Assembly (NCBI RefSeq): GCF_015732155.1
Contig: NZ_WIQK01000001.1
Location: forward strand, 1,870,001 to 1,934,000
Reading direction: 5' to 3'
Origin: Pectinatus sottacetonis
GTDB lineage: Bacteria; Bacillota; Negativicutes; Selenomonadales; Selenomonadaceae
DNA length: 64,000 nt
Position 1 is the stretch's first letter; every line of letters starts with the position of its first letter. Below, piece by piece: positions 54,545-63,080 of this stretch. The notes below the pieces were generated by a model that had not been told where the DNA came from, did not search any database, and worked only from the letters and a program-made list of their open reading frames with translations. The translations under genes and the position numbers were made by a program.

Positions 54545-56236
54545 ATGAAGACAAGAATGTCGTTGGGAGTCCAACTAGGGAGAATAATGGGAATTGCAAT
54601 ATTATTGATGGTCGTTTTATTAGGGGCAAGTCTCTATAATTTTAACAATAGTAGTAAGGCATATGAAAATATGTTATCAGGACCAGTATTGCGGACTATA
54701 GCATTGCAGAAAGCCCAGGATGATTTTCATCAGGGGTTAAGTGAGTTTCGCGGATATATGGCTTATAATAATGTACAGTATGCACAAAATTCATTAAAGC
54801 TGTTTGAACAAAGTAATAATGAAGTAAAAAAATTTACCGAAGAAGTTACTACAACTGAAAGCAAGGAAGCTGGACAACAGCTGCAGACTGCAACATCAGC
54901 ATATATTGACGATATAAAACAGATAATTAATTTGAAACAAGCTGGTGATTCTATGCATATTCCATTATTGGCAAGTACTATACAAAAAACAAAAACTATA
55001 AATGAACTTTCGGATAAGGCTATGCAGGCGCAAAATAAGACACTTCAAGAATTAGTTTATCAGCTTAACCAAAAACAGGTAACTGTTTTTACTAGTATAA
55101 TAGTTTCCTGCGTTGTAGGAATTATTATTATTATTGTTCTTCTTATTTGGTATAGTCGCAAACTTGTTGGTAGAATTAGTAATCTGCAGAATAATATTAC
55201 GGCATTAAGCAAGCTGGATCTTTCGGCAGCGGATGTACAGGCAACGCGTGACGATGAAATAGGTGATATGGCTAATGCTATAATTGAAATGAAGGATGCA
55301 TTGAAAAAGATTGTTCGTTCAGTAAAAGGAGAGGCAGATAATTTAGCTGCCTCGAGTGAAGAATTTTCATCGTCAGTTGGAGAACAGCTGCAGGTATCTG
55401 AAAATATTGCAAAGACAATTACTGATGTTGCCGGTGGTTCGGAAAGAAATACAAAAGAAATAACCGAGATTTCTTCTATTATTGAAGAAATAGGTGCAAG
55501 ATCTGAGGAAATGAGTGCCAGCACCAGCCATGTAAATAATGTTACCCATGATGCTGTTGATGATGCTAATAAAGGGATGCATCTTATAGATAAACTGGTC
55601 AGCCAAAATACTACCATTGAAAAAACTATGGGAGATATTACTAAAGTATCTAAATCATTGGTGAAAAGATCTGAAGACATCCAGCAGATTATTACGACAA
55701 TTAGTGATATAGCTGGGCAAACTAATTTACTTGCTCTTAATGCGGCCATCGAAGCAGCAAGAGCGGGAGAAGCGGGTAAAGGCTTTTCCGTAGTAGCAGA
55801 GGAAGTACGTAAATTAGCAGAACAAAGTTCTGAAGCAACGAGCAATATTGAAGGAATTATCGGCCGCATGACTACAGATATCCAGTTTGCAGTAAATGTA
55901 GTTGCAGATGCTAATAAAGAAGTGGTAGCGGGCAAGTCAGCTACTGATAAGACACAGCAGGGGTTCAAATCGATTATTGGCAAATTGGATGATGTAAAAA
56001 GCGGAATTGAACAGATCAGCCATGCGGTAGACGAAACTGCTCATGGTATGCAGTCCGTTGTTAACAGCGTCCAGAATATTAGTGCAGTTGCAGAAGATAC
56101 AGGTGCTAATACACAGACAGTAGCAGCATCAGCTCAGGAACAAAGTGCTAGTCTTCATGAACTCAGCTCGGGAGCAGAATCACTGGCTAAAATGGCTACA
56201 GAACTCAATGGGATTACAGCAGAATTTAAAATTTAA
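54545..56236 (+). CDS. Methyl-accepting chemotaxis protein
   Basis: A 563-residue receptor with an N-terminal transmembrane helix (about 13-33), an all-helical ligand domain (about 40-175), a second transmembrane helix (about 180-203), HAMP (about 205-258) and a cytoplasmic signalling domain (tip [33 protein letters not shown] split over residues 385-420). Ligand unknown. It is transcribed alone, with AAGGAG upstream of the ATG. Confidence 0.95.
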   Translation: MKTRMSLGVQLGRIMGIAILLMVVLLGASLYNFNNSSKAYENMLSGPVLRTIALQKAQDDFHQGLSEFRGYMAYNNVQYAQNSLKLFEQSNNEVKKFTEEVTTTESKEAGQQLQTATSAYIDDIKQIINLKQAGDSMHIPLLASTIQKTKTINELSDKAMQAQNKTLQELVYQLNQKQVTVFTSIIVSCVVGIIIIIVLLIWYSRKLVGRISNLQNNITALSKLDLSAADVQATRDDEIGDMANAIIEMKDALKKIVRSVKGEADNLAASSEEFSSSVGEQLQVSENIAKTITDVAGGSERNTKEITEISSIIEEIGARSEEMSASTSHVNNVTHDAVDDANKGMHLIDKLVSQNTTIEKTMGDITKVSKSLVKRSEDIQQIITTISDIAGQTNLLALNAAIEAARAGEAGKGFSVVAEEVRKLAEQSSEATSNIEGIIGRMTTDIQFAVNVVADANKEVVAGKSATDKTQQGFKSIIGKLDDVKSGIEQISHAVDETAHGMQSVVNSVQNISAVAEDTGANTQTVAASAQEQSASLHELSSGAESLAKMATELNGITAEFKI

Positions 56237-56412
56237 TTTTACATAACGGGAAGAGAGAATATATCCTATATATAGAATAAACTTAAATTTACGGATAAGT
56301 AATAAGACATCAGATATTTTAAGATGCGTATAATTATTAGTTTAATTTTAAGAAGGTTAGTGATATAATATATTCATATTGTTAAATATATCATTGTGGT
56401 TTAATGATATAT

Positions 56413-56487
56413 GGGGTATTAGCTCAGGGGGAGAGCGCTTGATTCACATTCAAGAGGCCGGTGGTTCGAAACCACCATACCCTACCA
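56413..56487 (+). tRNA. tRNA-Val (anticodon CAC)
   Basis: A 75-nt cloverleaf. The acceptor GGGGTAT pairs with ATACCCT, the D-arm is TAGCTCAGGGGGAGAGC, the anticodon stem CTTGA/TCAAG holds loop TTCACAT (anticodon CAC), and the T-arm is GGTGG-TTCGAAA-CCACC, with encoded ACCA. It reads GTG valine codons. Its 3' end is followed by sequences that look like an old integration site. Confidence 0.93.
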
Positions 56488-56573
56488 ATAGAATTAATGT
56501 ATTTAAGATTTTATAGTAATTTACCAAGTGGTCTTTGGCAACAAATTGGCAACAAACTTAGAAATTAAATGAT

Positions 56574-56604
56574 AACCGGTAGATTTTTTCTGCCGGTTTT
56601 TTGT
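56574..56604 (+). terminator. Terminator
   Basis: AACCGGTAGA pairs with TCTGCCGGTT (one wobble) and is followed by TTTTTT. Confidence 0.75.
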
Positions 56605-56790
56605 TGTAAGTAAATATTTACGTTTTGATTTTTACTTAAAAAATATTACACTTTTCTGGTGAAAAATATTCCATTGATATTCACTTTATTTTTATCATAA
56701 AATATGCCCAAAAGTATGCCAATCAATAATTATTATCCAGCTGACAAAATCACGCTAAATACACAAAAAAAGTAAAGCTACACAAAATAA

Positions 56791-56832
56791 AAAAAGCCTG
56801 ACACTGGTTTTATGCCAATGCTGGGCTTTTTG
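56791..56832 (-). terminator. Terminator of the coiled-coil gene remnant
   Basis: An imperfect stem with AAAAAGCC and GGGCTTTTT arms and an inner ACTGG/GCCAATG pairing; the T-rich arm lies on the minus strand just after the gene at 56848. Confidence 0.65.
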
Positions 56833-56847
56833 GTTTAATCTATTAAA

Positions 56848-57440
56848 TCATTTCGCTATCTTTATTAAATTCCATATAATATTTACAATATTTGTCATTC
56901 CTATAACTAATGAAATAGCAATTCCTAAAAATGATAGACTAGTAGCAATTACTAAACCAATAATCCACCGCTTAGTATTTTTCATTTCCGTTTTTATACC
57001 AGCAATATTATAGTCCATCCTTTTCTGTATAGCGATAATTTCATTATGACGTTGGTCATCCCTACCATGAAGATCAGCTATGTTCTTAACATCTCTGTTT
57101 TGTATATCAGCAAATAACTGCCTTGTTGAATTTACCATATTATCACTTAGGCGTGATTCCATGGCAATAATTTCATTATGACGTTGATTATCTCTATCAC
57201 GCATTTCTGATGTAAAGTCATTTAATTTGGAATTTATAGTAGATTAATATTTTTTTCTATAGAATTCATATCGTTTTTTATAGAAACCACGTCTTGATTT
57301 AATCGATTAAAATATTCTTTTTCATAATCCATTTTTCTATCATCATCCTTTATGCCATTAAAATGGCTATAACTATCAATCATACGTGACATTATTTCTT
57401 TATGAGTCGATGTTTCTGATTCAGAATCATTTTCTATCAC
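56848..57440 (-). pseudogene. Frameshifted coiled-coil/membrane protein, phage-like (XhlA-type architecture)
   Basis: Two adjacent frames, 57234-57440 and 56848-57204, join into one coiled-coil protein if one base is restored near 57245. The second frame is open upstream of its ATG (NSKLNDFTSEMRDRDNQRHNE), and the first stops just where the other begins to make sense. The joined protein has about 170 helical residues with repeats of RHNEIIA and one C-terminal transmembrane helix (WIIGLVIATSLSFLGIAISLVIG). The layout resembles phage XhlA holin-associated proteins. It lies next to tRNA-Val, consistent with a prophage remnant. Confidence 0.5.
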
Positions 57441-57538
57441 GTCATCTTTAATATTATCTGATGATGCCTTTTAATTCTACCGGTTTTTAGCAGTTTGAAA
57501 TGTAGTATGAGTTTTCTGCAGCTGAAATGGTAAAGATT

Positions 57539-58075
57539 TTATTTTTTATTGGGATAGAGCGTTTTTAATATACGTGAAAAAATTGGTGAAATGATGAAAA
57601 AAATTACAACTCCGAAAATAGACTGCAGGCAGTTCATGGGAACGCTTGCCAAAGCTCCTGCTGGTGTGTACATAAAACATTCTACAATAAAGTAGCCGCC
57701 TACATTTACTATACCAGCCAAAACAGTGGCGGCCAATGCCCGGCCAATGTTTTTTTTGAATACAAAATTCTTGTCTATAAAACTGTGGCGAAAGATAAGG
57801 ACAACTACTACGGACATAAGAGCTTTGATTATGGCTGTCCATGGAGCATAAAACATATATCCTGCCAGCATGTCAGATAAAAAACCCCCGATAGCTCCCG
57901 CAGCTGCTGCAAAGGGCAAAGGCAAAACCATAGCTGCCACATAAATAAATCCGTCACCAAAATGAATATAGCCGCTGGTTGCTGGAATGGGAATCCGTAT
58001 GATAAATGTTCCTAAAAAAATAAGTGCGGCAAACATTGCTGTAAGAACAACGTTTTTTAATTTACTATTATCCAT
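57539..58075 (-). CDS. ECF transporter S component (substrate-binding membrane protein)
   Basis: A 178-residue membrane protein with five to six hydrophobic segments. The N-terminal MDNSKLKNVVLTAMFAALIFLGTFIIRIPIP is typical of vitamin-binding S components (FolT/PanT/TIGR04002 group). GDGFIYVAAMVLPLPFAAAAGAIGGFLSDML matches the conserved loop-helix. The substrate is not readable. No EcfA/T genes are nearby; shared modules are probably elsewhere. It starts with ATG 58075 after a GAGGG site. Confidence 0.8.
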   Translation of the reverse strand: MDNSKLKNVVLTAMFAALIFLGTFIIRIPIPATSGYIHFGDGFIYVAAMVLPLPFAAAAGAIGGFLSDMLAGYMFYAPWTAIIKALMSVVVVLIFRHSFIDKNFVFKKNIGRALAATVLAGIVNVGGYFIVECFMYTPAGALASVPMNCLQSIFGVVIFFIISPIFSRILKTLYPNKK

Positions 58076-58098
58076 ATTAATCCCTCGTTTAAAATAGT

Positions 58099-58393
58099 TT
58101 AGTATCAGTTAATTGTCTTCCTGCTGGTATGGGCAATTCTTTTGTCCGCAGCCATAAGGAAAATGAAGACCTTTATGTTATTACTAATGGCAGCGGCAGA
58201 TTTTTTGTTGATGGTGAAGAATTTTCGATAAGGGAAAGAAGTATGATCCGGGTAGTACCATGCTGAATGAGCATTAACAGCTGGAAAGGAAGACTTATAG
58301 TATGTTTGTGTTCAGGCAAAAGATGGCAGTCTGGAGCAATTTGCCCAAAATGATGCTGTCATTTCCGCTGCTAAGGTATCCTGGATGAAATAA
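58099..58393 (+). pseudogene. Decayed cupin-domain protein
   Basis: Reading plus-strand frames gives a cupin in pieces: LPAGMGNSFVRSHKENEDLY, then GSGRFFVDGEEFSI, ending at a stop near 58266. After a one-base shift come ALTAGKEDL, a TAG stop, and YVCVQAKDGSLEQFAQNDAV to TAA 58391-58393. The HxH-type metal motif (SHKENEDLY) and the C-terminal strand are clear. At least one frameshift and one in-frame stop, so no full product. The N-terminus is also missing. Confidence 0.7.
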
Positions 58394-58418
58394 ACAGATT
58401 ACTCCCAGCTAAAATATG

Positions 58419-58471
58419 CTGTCACATGTATGCATTTTTATAAGAGAATGCTATTCATGCGACAGTTTTTT
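58419..58471. repeat. CTGYCRCA-type hairpin between cupin remnant and MarR gene
   Basis: CTGTCACATG (58419-58428) and CATGCGACAG (58456-58465) pair with one mismatch, loop 27 nt, then TTTTTT. It is the shortest of the long-arm copies and serves as a terminator on the plus strand. Confidence 0.6.
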
Positions 58472-58479
58472 GTATTAGA

Positions 58480-58926
58480 TTAAAAGTGATGATCAACCAT
58501 TTTTTGTGCGTAGTCTAAAAAATTTGATATGCTTTCCAGTGCCATTGGGGAAAGCGTTTTTAAATAATCAAACATATAACTATCTTTTTCTTCATGGAAA
58601 ATTTTGTGCTGGAGAAAAGCTTTTTTCCCCAGAGGTGTTAAAAAGATACGGATTCTCTTTTTATCGTCCATATCGATCTTTTTTTCTACAAATCCATGTT
58701 TTTCTAGTTTGGCAATGCTTTTGGAAATAACTGCTCGTGATACAGAAAAAAAACGTGCAATTTCAGAAATGAACATTCCTGGATAATCACCTAAAACTTT
58801 TATTAAATGGATTTCCCCCCTATATAATATAATTCCTCTGCCGAAGTTCATTTTTTTCATTTTACTATTTGCAATAGTTTCGATAAGGCCTACTAATTGT
58901 GATGAAATTTGTGTTTTTTTATCCAT
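58480..58926 (-). CDS. MarR-family transcriptional regulator
   Basis: A 148-residue winged-HTH protein. GMFISEIARFFSVSRAVISKSIAKLEKHGFVEKKIDMDDKKRIRIFLT covers the recognition helix and wing. It is divergent from the cobalamin-riboswitch operon, whose promoter spacer contains the inverted repeat AACAAT-ATAA-ATTGTT (59012-59027), a possible MarR operator. The effector is unknown. Confidence 0.88.
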   Translation of the reverse strand: MDKKTQISSQLVGLIETIANSKMKKMNFGRGIILYRGEIHLIKVLGDYPGMFISEIARFFSVSRAVISKSIAKLEKHGFVEKKIDMDDKKRIRIFLTPLGKKAFLQHKIFHEEKDSYMFDYLKTLSPMALESISNFLDYAQKMVDHHF

Positions 58927-59003
58927 ATATCTATTTTATTAATATTTTATTGTGGATTCAAGTTAAATTTAATAAATAATTTATGCTATATTTGTAACCC
59001 TGG

Positions 59004-59032
59004 TTGACAAAAACAATATAAATTGTTAATAT
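59004..59032 (+). promoter_or_regulatory. Promoter of the cobalamin-riboswitch operon
   Basis: TTGACA (59004-59009) and TAATAT (59027-59032) with a 17-nt spacer. The inverted repeat AACAATATAAATTGTT fills the spacer and may be a repressor operator. Confidence 0.7.
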
Positions 59033-59073
59033 ACAAGCATAAAAAATATTATGCAGCTAAAAAAATTTAATAA

Positions 59074-59235
59074 TATCAGGTGCTTTATTGCTTAATAGAG
59101 AAGTTTGGTGAAATGCCAACGCGGTCCCGCCACTGTAATGAGGAGCTATCACAAAATATACCACTGGATATATATCTGGGAAGGTTTGATGAACAGCAAT
59201 GATCCATAGCCAGGAGAACTGCCTGATAAAAATCA
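59074..59235 (+). promoter_or_regulatory. Cobalamin riboswitch
   Basis: The closing stem is TATCAGG (59074-59080) with CCTGATA (59222-59228). Inside are GCGGTCCCGCCACTGTAATGAGGAG, close to the consensus core, split around 59121-59145, and the B12 box GCCAGGAGAACTGCCTGA near 59209-59226. With the following terminator it should switch off the operon when cobalamin is bound. Confidence 0.93.
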
Positions 59236-59288
59236 CCGTTTTACCTGCGAGCGATGGGGAGGAGATTAGCAATGCCTTGTTATAATGA

Positions 59289-59331
59289 AGATTTGTTGAT
59301 CATATCAAAATTGATCGTCAAGTCTTTTTTT
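59289..59331 (+). terminator. Riboswitch-controlled terminator
   Basis: AGATTTGTTGATCA pairs with TGATCGTCAAGTCT (wobbles and one mismatch) and runs into TTTTTTT, 43 nt before the first gene. Confidence 0.8.
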
Positions 59332-59373
59332 ATGTCAAAATAGTTTCTAATTTATGATAAAAGGAGATATTTT

Positions 59374-60393
59374 ATGAAAATGCCAGATTACAGTCCGAGA
59401 ATATTTTTTAATATATTGCAACAGCAAAAGGAAACCCAGATATTACTAGCGGCTATTCGTTTGGATGTATTTTCCTTTTTAGATGAAGCAAAAACTGTTG
59501 ATAAAGTGGCTGATTTAACGGGTTTCGACAAGGAAAATCTGGGACATTTGCTGCGGGGGTTAACATCTATGGGAATATTGGATAAAACAGGTCATTTTTA
59601 TATTAATAAAAATGAAGCAGCAGTTTATTTATCGAGAAACAGTCATTTATATTTAGGAGAGTATTTTTTGTTTTGGGATAAAAAAACACATCTTAATAAT
59701 ATAGATGATTTAGTAAGGTTTGGAGCAACTGCTGCCAAAAATTCCGTTTTTTCATTTTATGATTTTCATGAGCTGGCACGTTTGGCTGATACGGAAATAA
59801 AGACTGGAAGAGTACAGTCGCTGCTGACTTCTTCTAGAACTTTTTTTAGCAAGAAACAAAAAATCCGTTTGCTTGATTTAGGGGGTGGCTCCGGCAGGAT
59901 GGCAATAGAATTCATTAAAGAATATCCGCAGTCAGAAGGAGTTGTTTTCGAAAAGCCTGAAGTTGCTGACATACCAGGTAGTTTTATAAAGAAAGAAAAC
60001 TTAACTGGAAAGCTTTCTATATTGTCGGGCGATTTTTTAACAGATAATTTAGGAACAGGATATGATTTAGTTATAGCATCTGGTGTACTCGATTTTGCGG
60101 GAGTACAGCTTCAAAATCTTTTGGAAAAAATATATCAAGCGTGTAATGACGAAGCGTATCTTTATCTTGTAAGCCATAATGTCAATAAAGAATTGACAGC
60201 TCCTAAAGAAGCTGTTCTTAATTGGTTGTCCAGTAATTTTGCAGGATTCAATATTTTAACTCCCAAGCCTGAACTTAGAGCTTATTTGGAAAAAGTAGGG
60301 TTTAAAGCAGTGGCTTGTAAAGAACAAAAAGGTGTAATAGCTAAACTTCAGGGTGAATGGTACCAAAAAGAAGGGAAAAAGACAGCTATATGA
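59374..60393 (+). CDS. SAM-dependent O-methyltransferase-like protein, cobalamin-regulated
   Basis: A 339-residue protein of the hydroxyneurosporene/acetylserotonin O-methyltransferase group. It has an N-terminal winged-helix dimerisation domain (about 10-95) and a Rossmann domain with IRLLDLGGGSGRMAIEFIKEYP (residues about 166-187). The cobalamin riboswitch suggests a role in cobamide metabolism. In other anaerobes, BzaC of this fold methylates hydroxybenzimidazole for the B12 lower ligand; that role here is inference only. AGGAG precedes the ATG. It overlaps the receptor gene by 4 nt (ATGA). Confidence 0.75.
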   Translation: MKMPDYSPRIFFNILQQQKETQILLAAIRLDVFSFLDEAKTVDKVADLTGFDKENLGHLLRGLTSMGILDKTGHFYINKNEAAVYLSRNSHLYLGEYFLFWDKKTHLNNIDDLVRFGATAAKNSVFSFYDFHELARLADTEIKTGRVQSLLTSSRTFFSKKQKIRLLDLGGGSGRMAIEFIKEYPQSEGVVFEKPEVADIPGSFIKKENLTGKLSILSGDFLTDNLGTGYDLVIASGVLDFAGVQLQNLLEKIYQACNDEAYLYLVSHNVNKELTAPKEAVLNWLSSNFAGFNILTPKPELRAYLEKVGFKAVACKEQKGVIAKLQGEWYQKEGKKTAI

Positions 60394-62351
60394 AAAAATA
60401 TTTATTAACTATACTGGTAATTTTATTAGTAAATAATATAGGCTATTGTATGGCAAAAAATACTGATGTTTCAGAAAAAGATCTATCGGCATTTTCTCTT
60501 GAAGAAACAATAGTAACTGCTACTAAGACGCCGATAAATAAAAAAATATTACCTACTGATGTATCAGTGATAACAGCTGAGGATATAAGCAGACGTAATG
60601 CCCGTACACTGCAGGATATTATCGATAGTTTACCAGGAATTGCCATAAGCAGAAATGATGGGAAACAGACGCTTAATATTAGAGGATTTTCGTCTAGATA
60701 TTCAATGATTCTTATCGATGGTCGGCGTATTCCTGCGGAACCAGATTTTGATTATGAATTGGCAAGATTGCCACTTGATAATATTTCGCGTATAGAAATT
60801 GTACGTGGCAGTGCAGCTGCAATGTATGGCGCAGATGCTTTGGGTGGTGTAATTAATCTTGTGACTAAAAAAGGAAAAAAGAAAAAATTAAAATTAGAAA
60901 TAAATGAATTATTAGATAATACTACGGCTCATTCTTCACATGATTATTCTGTATCTTATGGTTCAGGGCTTAAAGGTAAAACGGAGTTTTATATTTCTGC
61001 TAATCATGTAAAAAAGAATTTACTCGCAAAAGAAAATGGAACTAGTTTTTTCCCTTTTGGTACTCGTAACAATTTTAATGCAAGAATAAATTATCATTCA
61101 GCAAAGGATGAAACTTTTTCATTATATACATCTTACATGCGGGAAAATAACCATGAATATGGGATATTTAATGGTCTGAAAAATTATAAAATTTTTACGG
61201 ATCTACATAATAAAAATAATCGGCAGCAGTATAGTTTGAGCTATGAAAAAAAGCAAAAGTTATGTGATACATATATAAATATTTATAATTCAATTTGGAA
61301 TAAAACTAACGATACTCTGAATCGACGCACAGGACAATATACTAATGCAATTTATGGACGAACTACATTAACAGGAATTGAAGCCCGCTCCAGTCGTAAT
61401 ATTAGTAATAAGCACCGTTTTACATGGGGAAGTGATTATCGTTCAGAGTTATTTAAAGGAACAGGAATACAGACTGGTGAAAATGAATTTAGTAAAATAC
61501 TTCGTGGGAAACTTTATTCGGGTTCGGCAGTAAGGACTAATTATACAGGAGTTTTTTTGCAGGATGAATGGAAAATGGCTCCTGATTGGTTTATGGTCTC
61601 ATCTTTTAGATTGGATGATAGTAATAGATTTAAGGCAAATTTAAGTCCTAAACTTGGATTGACCTATGCTCCTAGAGCGGATTTGCGGTATAAATTGAAT
61701 ATAGGAACAGGATTTCGTGTGCCGTCACCTAATCAATTATTTTTGAATTTAAATATTGTTAAAAATGGTAATTTAGTTAATCTTGCAGGAAATGCTGATT
61801 TGACACCGGAAAAATCAATGTTTTATGATATTTCTGTGGAAAAAGATTGGAAACATGCTAATGGAAAAGTTACTTTTTTTTCCAGCAGGGTAAAAGATAT
61901 GATTGATCAGGTATGGATTAGCTCAAATCAATTACAATATCAAAATATTGATCGGGTAAAAATTCAAGGAATAGAATCTAGTTTGTATCGGCCAATAGGC
62001 AGGAATCTTGACTGGAATATAAATTATACTTATTTAAATGCAATTAATTCTGATACAAATGAAAAACTATATGACAGAGCCAGACATAAGATTAGTTCTC
62101 AGTGGACTTTTCATCCGGTACAAAATTGGCGCATAGCTATTTGGATGGATGAATATATTGGATATTATTGTCAGCCAGATGCCAATACAAGCACACAAAA
62201 AAATTATATGATATGGAATATAAACTGTGAAAAGGATTTAACGAAAAACCAATCAATAAATGTTGCTGTAAAAAATATATTTAATCACAAGGACGATATT
62301 CTTTCTATTCCGGGGATAATGGTTGAAATGGGGTACAAGATAAAATTATGA
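60390..62351 (+). CDS. btuB: TonB-dependent outer-membrane receptor, BtuB-like
   Basis: A 653-residue outer-membrane transporter, probably for cobamides. Signal peptide about 1-24 (KKYLLTILVILLVNNIGYC), TonB box EETIVTATKT (about 41-50), plug domain with RTLQDIIDSLPGIAI, GFSSRYSMILIDGRRI and RGSAAAMYGADALGGVINLVT, then a 22-strand-type barrel ending VEMGYKIKL. ATG 60390 is chosen because it gives a clean signal peptide and an ATGA overlap. Substrate is inferred from the riboswitch. Confidence 0.92.
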   Translation: MKKYLLTILVILLVNNIGYCMAKNTDVSEKDLSAFSLEETIVTATKTPINKKILPTDVSVITAEDISRRNARTLQDIIDSLPGIAISRNDGKQTLNIRGFSSRYSMILIDGRRIPAEPDFDYELARLPLDNISRIEIVRGSAAAMYGADALGGVINLVTKKGKKKKLKLEINELLDNTTAHSSHDYSVSYGSGLKGKTEFYISANHVKKNLLAKENGTSFFPFGTRNNFNARINYHSAKDETFSLYTSYMRENNHEYGIFNGLKNYKIFTDLHNKNNRQQYSLSYEKKQKLCDTYINIYNSIWNKTNDTLNRRTGQYTNAIYGRTTLTGIEARSSRNISNKHRFTWGSDYRSELFKGTGIQTGENEFSKILRGKLYSGSAVRTNYTGVFLQDEWKMAPDWFMVSSFRLDDSNRFKANLSPKLGLTYAPRADLRYKLNIGTGFRVPSPNQLFLNLNIVKNGNLVNLAGNADLTPEKSMFYDISVEKDWKHANGKVTFFSSRVKDMIDQVWISSNQLQYQNIDRVKIQGIESSLYRPIGRNLDWNINYTYLNAINSDTNEKLYDRARHKISSQWTFHPVQNWRIAIWMDEYIGYYCQPDANTSTQKNYMIWNINCEKDLTKNQSINVAVKNIFNHKDDILSIPGIMVEMGYKIKL

Positions 62352-62845
62352 AGACATCATTAATTACCAAGCTTAGTTTGATTATTGCTGTTTCAGCGGT
62401 TATCCAGTCTCTTCGCCTTGTTTTTCCTTTACCACCAATAATCAGTATATTTGTTATTGGTGCCATGCTTAATGCATGTATCATATATTCTTTTAAAATA
62501 GCTTTTTTGAAAGGAGCATGCTTGTTAAGCTTATTTTTGCCTGTTATAGCGTTACTGCAAGGAGCATTTATTGCTTATGTATTGATAATTCCGGCATTGC
62601 TTACTAATATCGCATATATATATACTTATAAAATTGTTTTAAAGGCTTCTATGTGGAAGAGAATTTCGCTGCCTTCTGTGATACGTGCCATGACGATGTA
62701 TCTGAGTAGTGCAGTAGTATTGCATTTTTTCCATTTTGGTGAGCAGTTTATATGGCTGCAGTTTCTAATAGCAGCTATACAAATATTAACAGGAAGTTGT
62801 GGTATTTATCTTGGTGAAAAACTTGATACTAAAATAGGACAATAG
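62348..62845 (+). CDS. Membrane protein of the cobalamin-regulated operon, possible ECF S component
   Basis: A 165-residue protein with about five or six hydrophobic segments and few charged residues. It starts on the last codon of the receptor gene (ATGA overlap). Size and topology resemble ECF S components, and inner-membrane uptake of cobamide after BtuB would fit, but no binding motif is recognised. Last gene of the operon. Confidence 0.6.
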   Translation: MKTSLITKLSLIIAVSAVIQSLRLVFPLPPIISIFVIGAMLNACIIYSFKIAFLKGACLLSLFLPVIALLQGAFIAYVLIIPALLTNIAYIYTYKIVLKASMWKRISLPSVIRAMTMYLSSAVVLHFFHFGEQFIWLQFLIAAIQILTGSCGIYLGEKLDTKIGQ

Positions 62846-62944
62846 CTTGTTTATTAATTAGTATATTTATCCTGGATTATTTAAGGTAAAGCAAAAAATA
62901 TATTTTTTACTTTAAAATTTGCTGTACATTGCCTATAAAAAAGA

Positions 62945-63069
62945 CTGTCGCATGTATAAATTTTGATTCATAAATATGCAATATCATTTTCCAAATTCAT
63001 CTTTAAGATGATAGAAAAGCACATAGCAATTGATACATCTTTATGAGATCAACATCATTTATGCGACAG
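62945..63069. repeat. CTGYCRCA-type long hairpin between convergent genes
   Basis: CTGTCGCAT (62945-62953) and ATGCGACAG (63061-63069) are perfect complements enclosing about 107 nt. It lies between the end of the B12 operon and the end of the next chemotaxis receptor. Arms match the other copies. Confidence 0.65.
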
Positions 63070-63080
63070 CCCTATTTTAT

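Larger units (their letters stand above)
56488..56847. mobile_element. Likely integration scar downstream of tRNA-Val
   Basis: A frame running out of the tRNA 3' end codes for ...SGLWQQIGNKLRN and stops at 56568. This kind of C-terminus is seen in tRNA-targeting tyrosine integrases. TTGGCAACAAA is exactly repeated in tandem at 56535-56556. Two terminators follow (56574 and 56791). No complete integrase exists in the window, so the element is gone or decayed. Confidence 0.35.

Noticed and set aside
55060-55983. Long minus-strand reading frame (307 codons) opposite the chemotaxis receptor
   Set aside because: It is fully antisense to a conserved MCP signalling domain, and its Ser/Ala/Ile-rich product is a reflection of MCP codon use.
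57230-57260. Programmed -1 frameshift at the A7 run
   Set aside because: The destination frame meets a TAA just after the run, so slippage there would not yield a longer product.
59057-59272. 71-codon minus-strand ORF
   Set aside because: It lies inside the cobalamin riboswitch and is its antisense.
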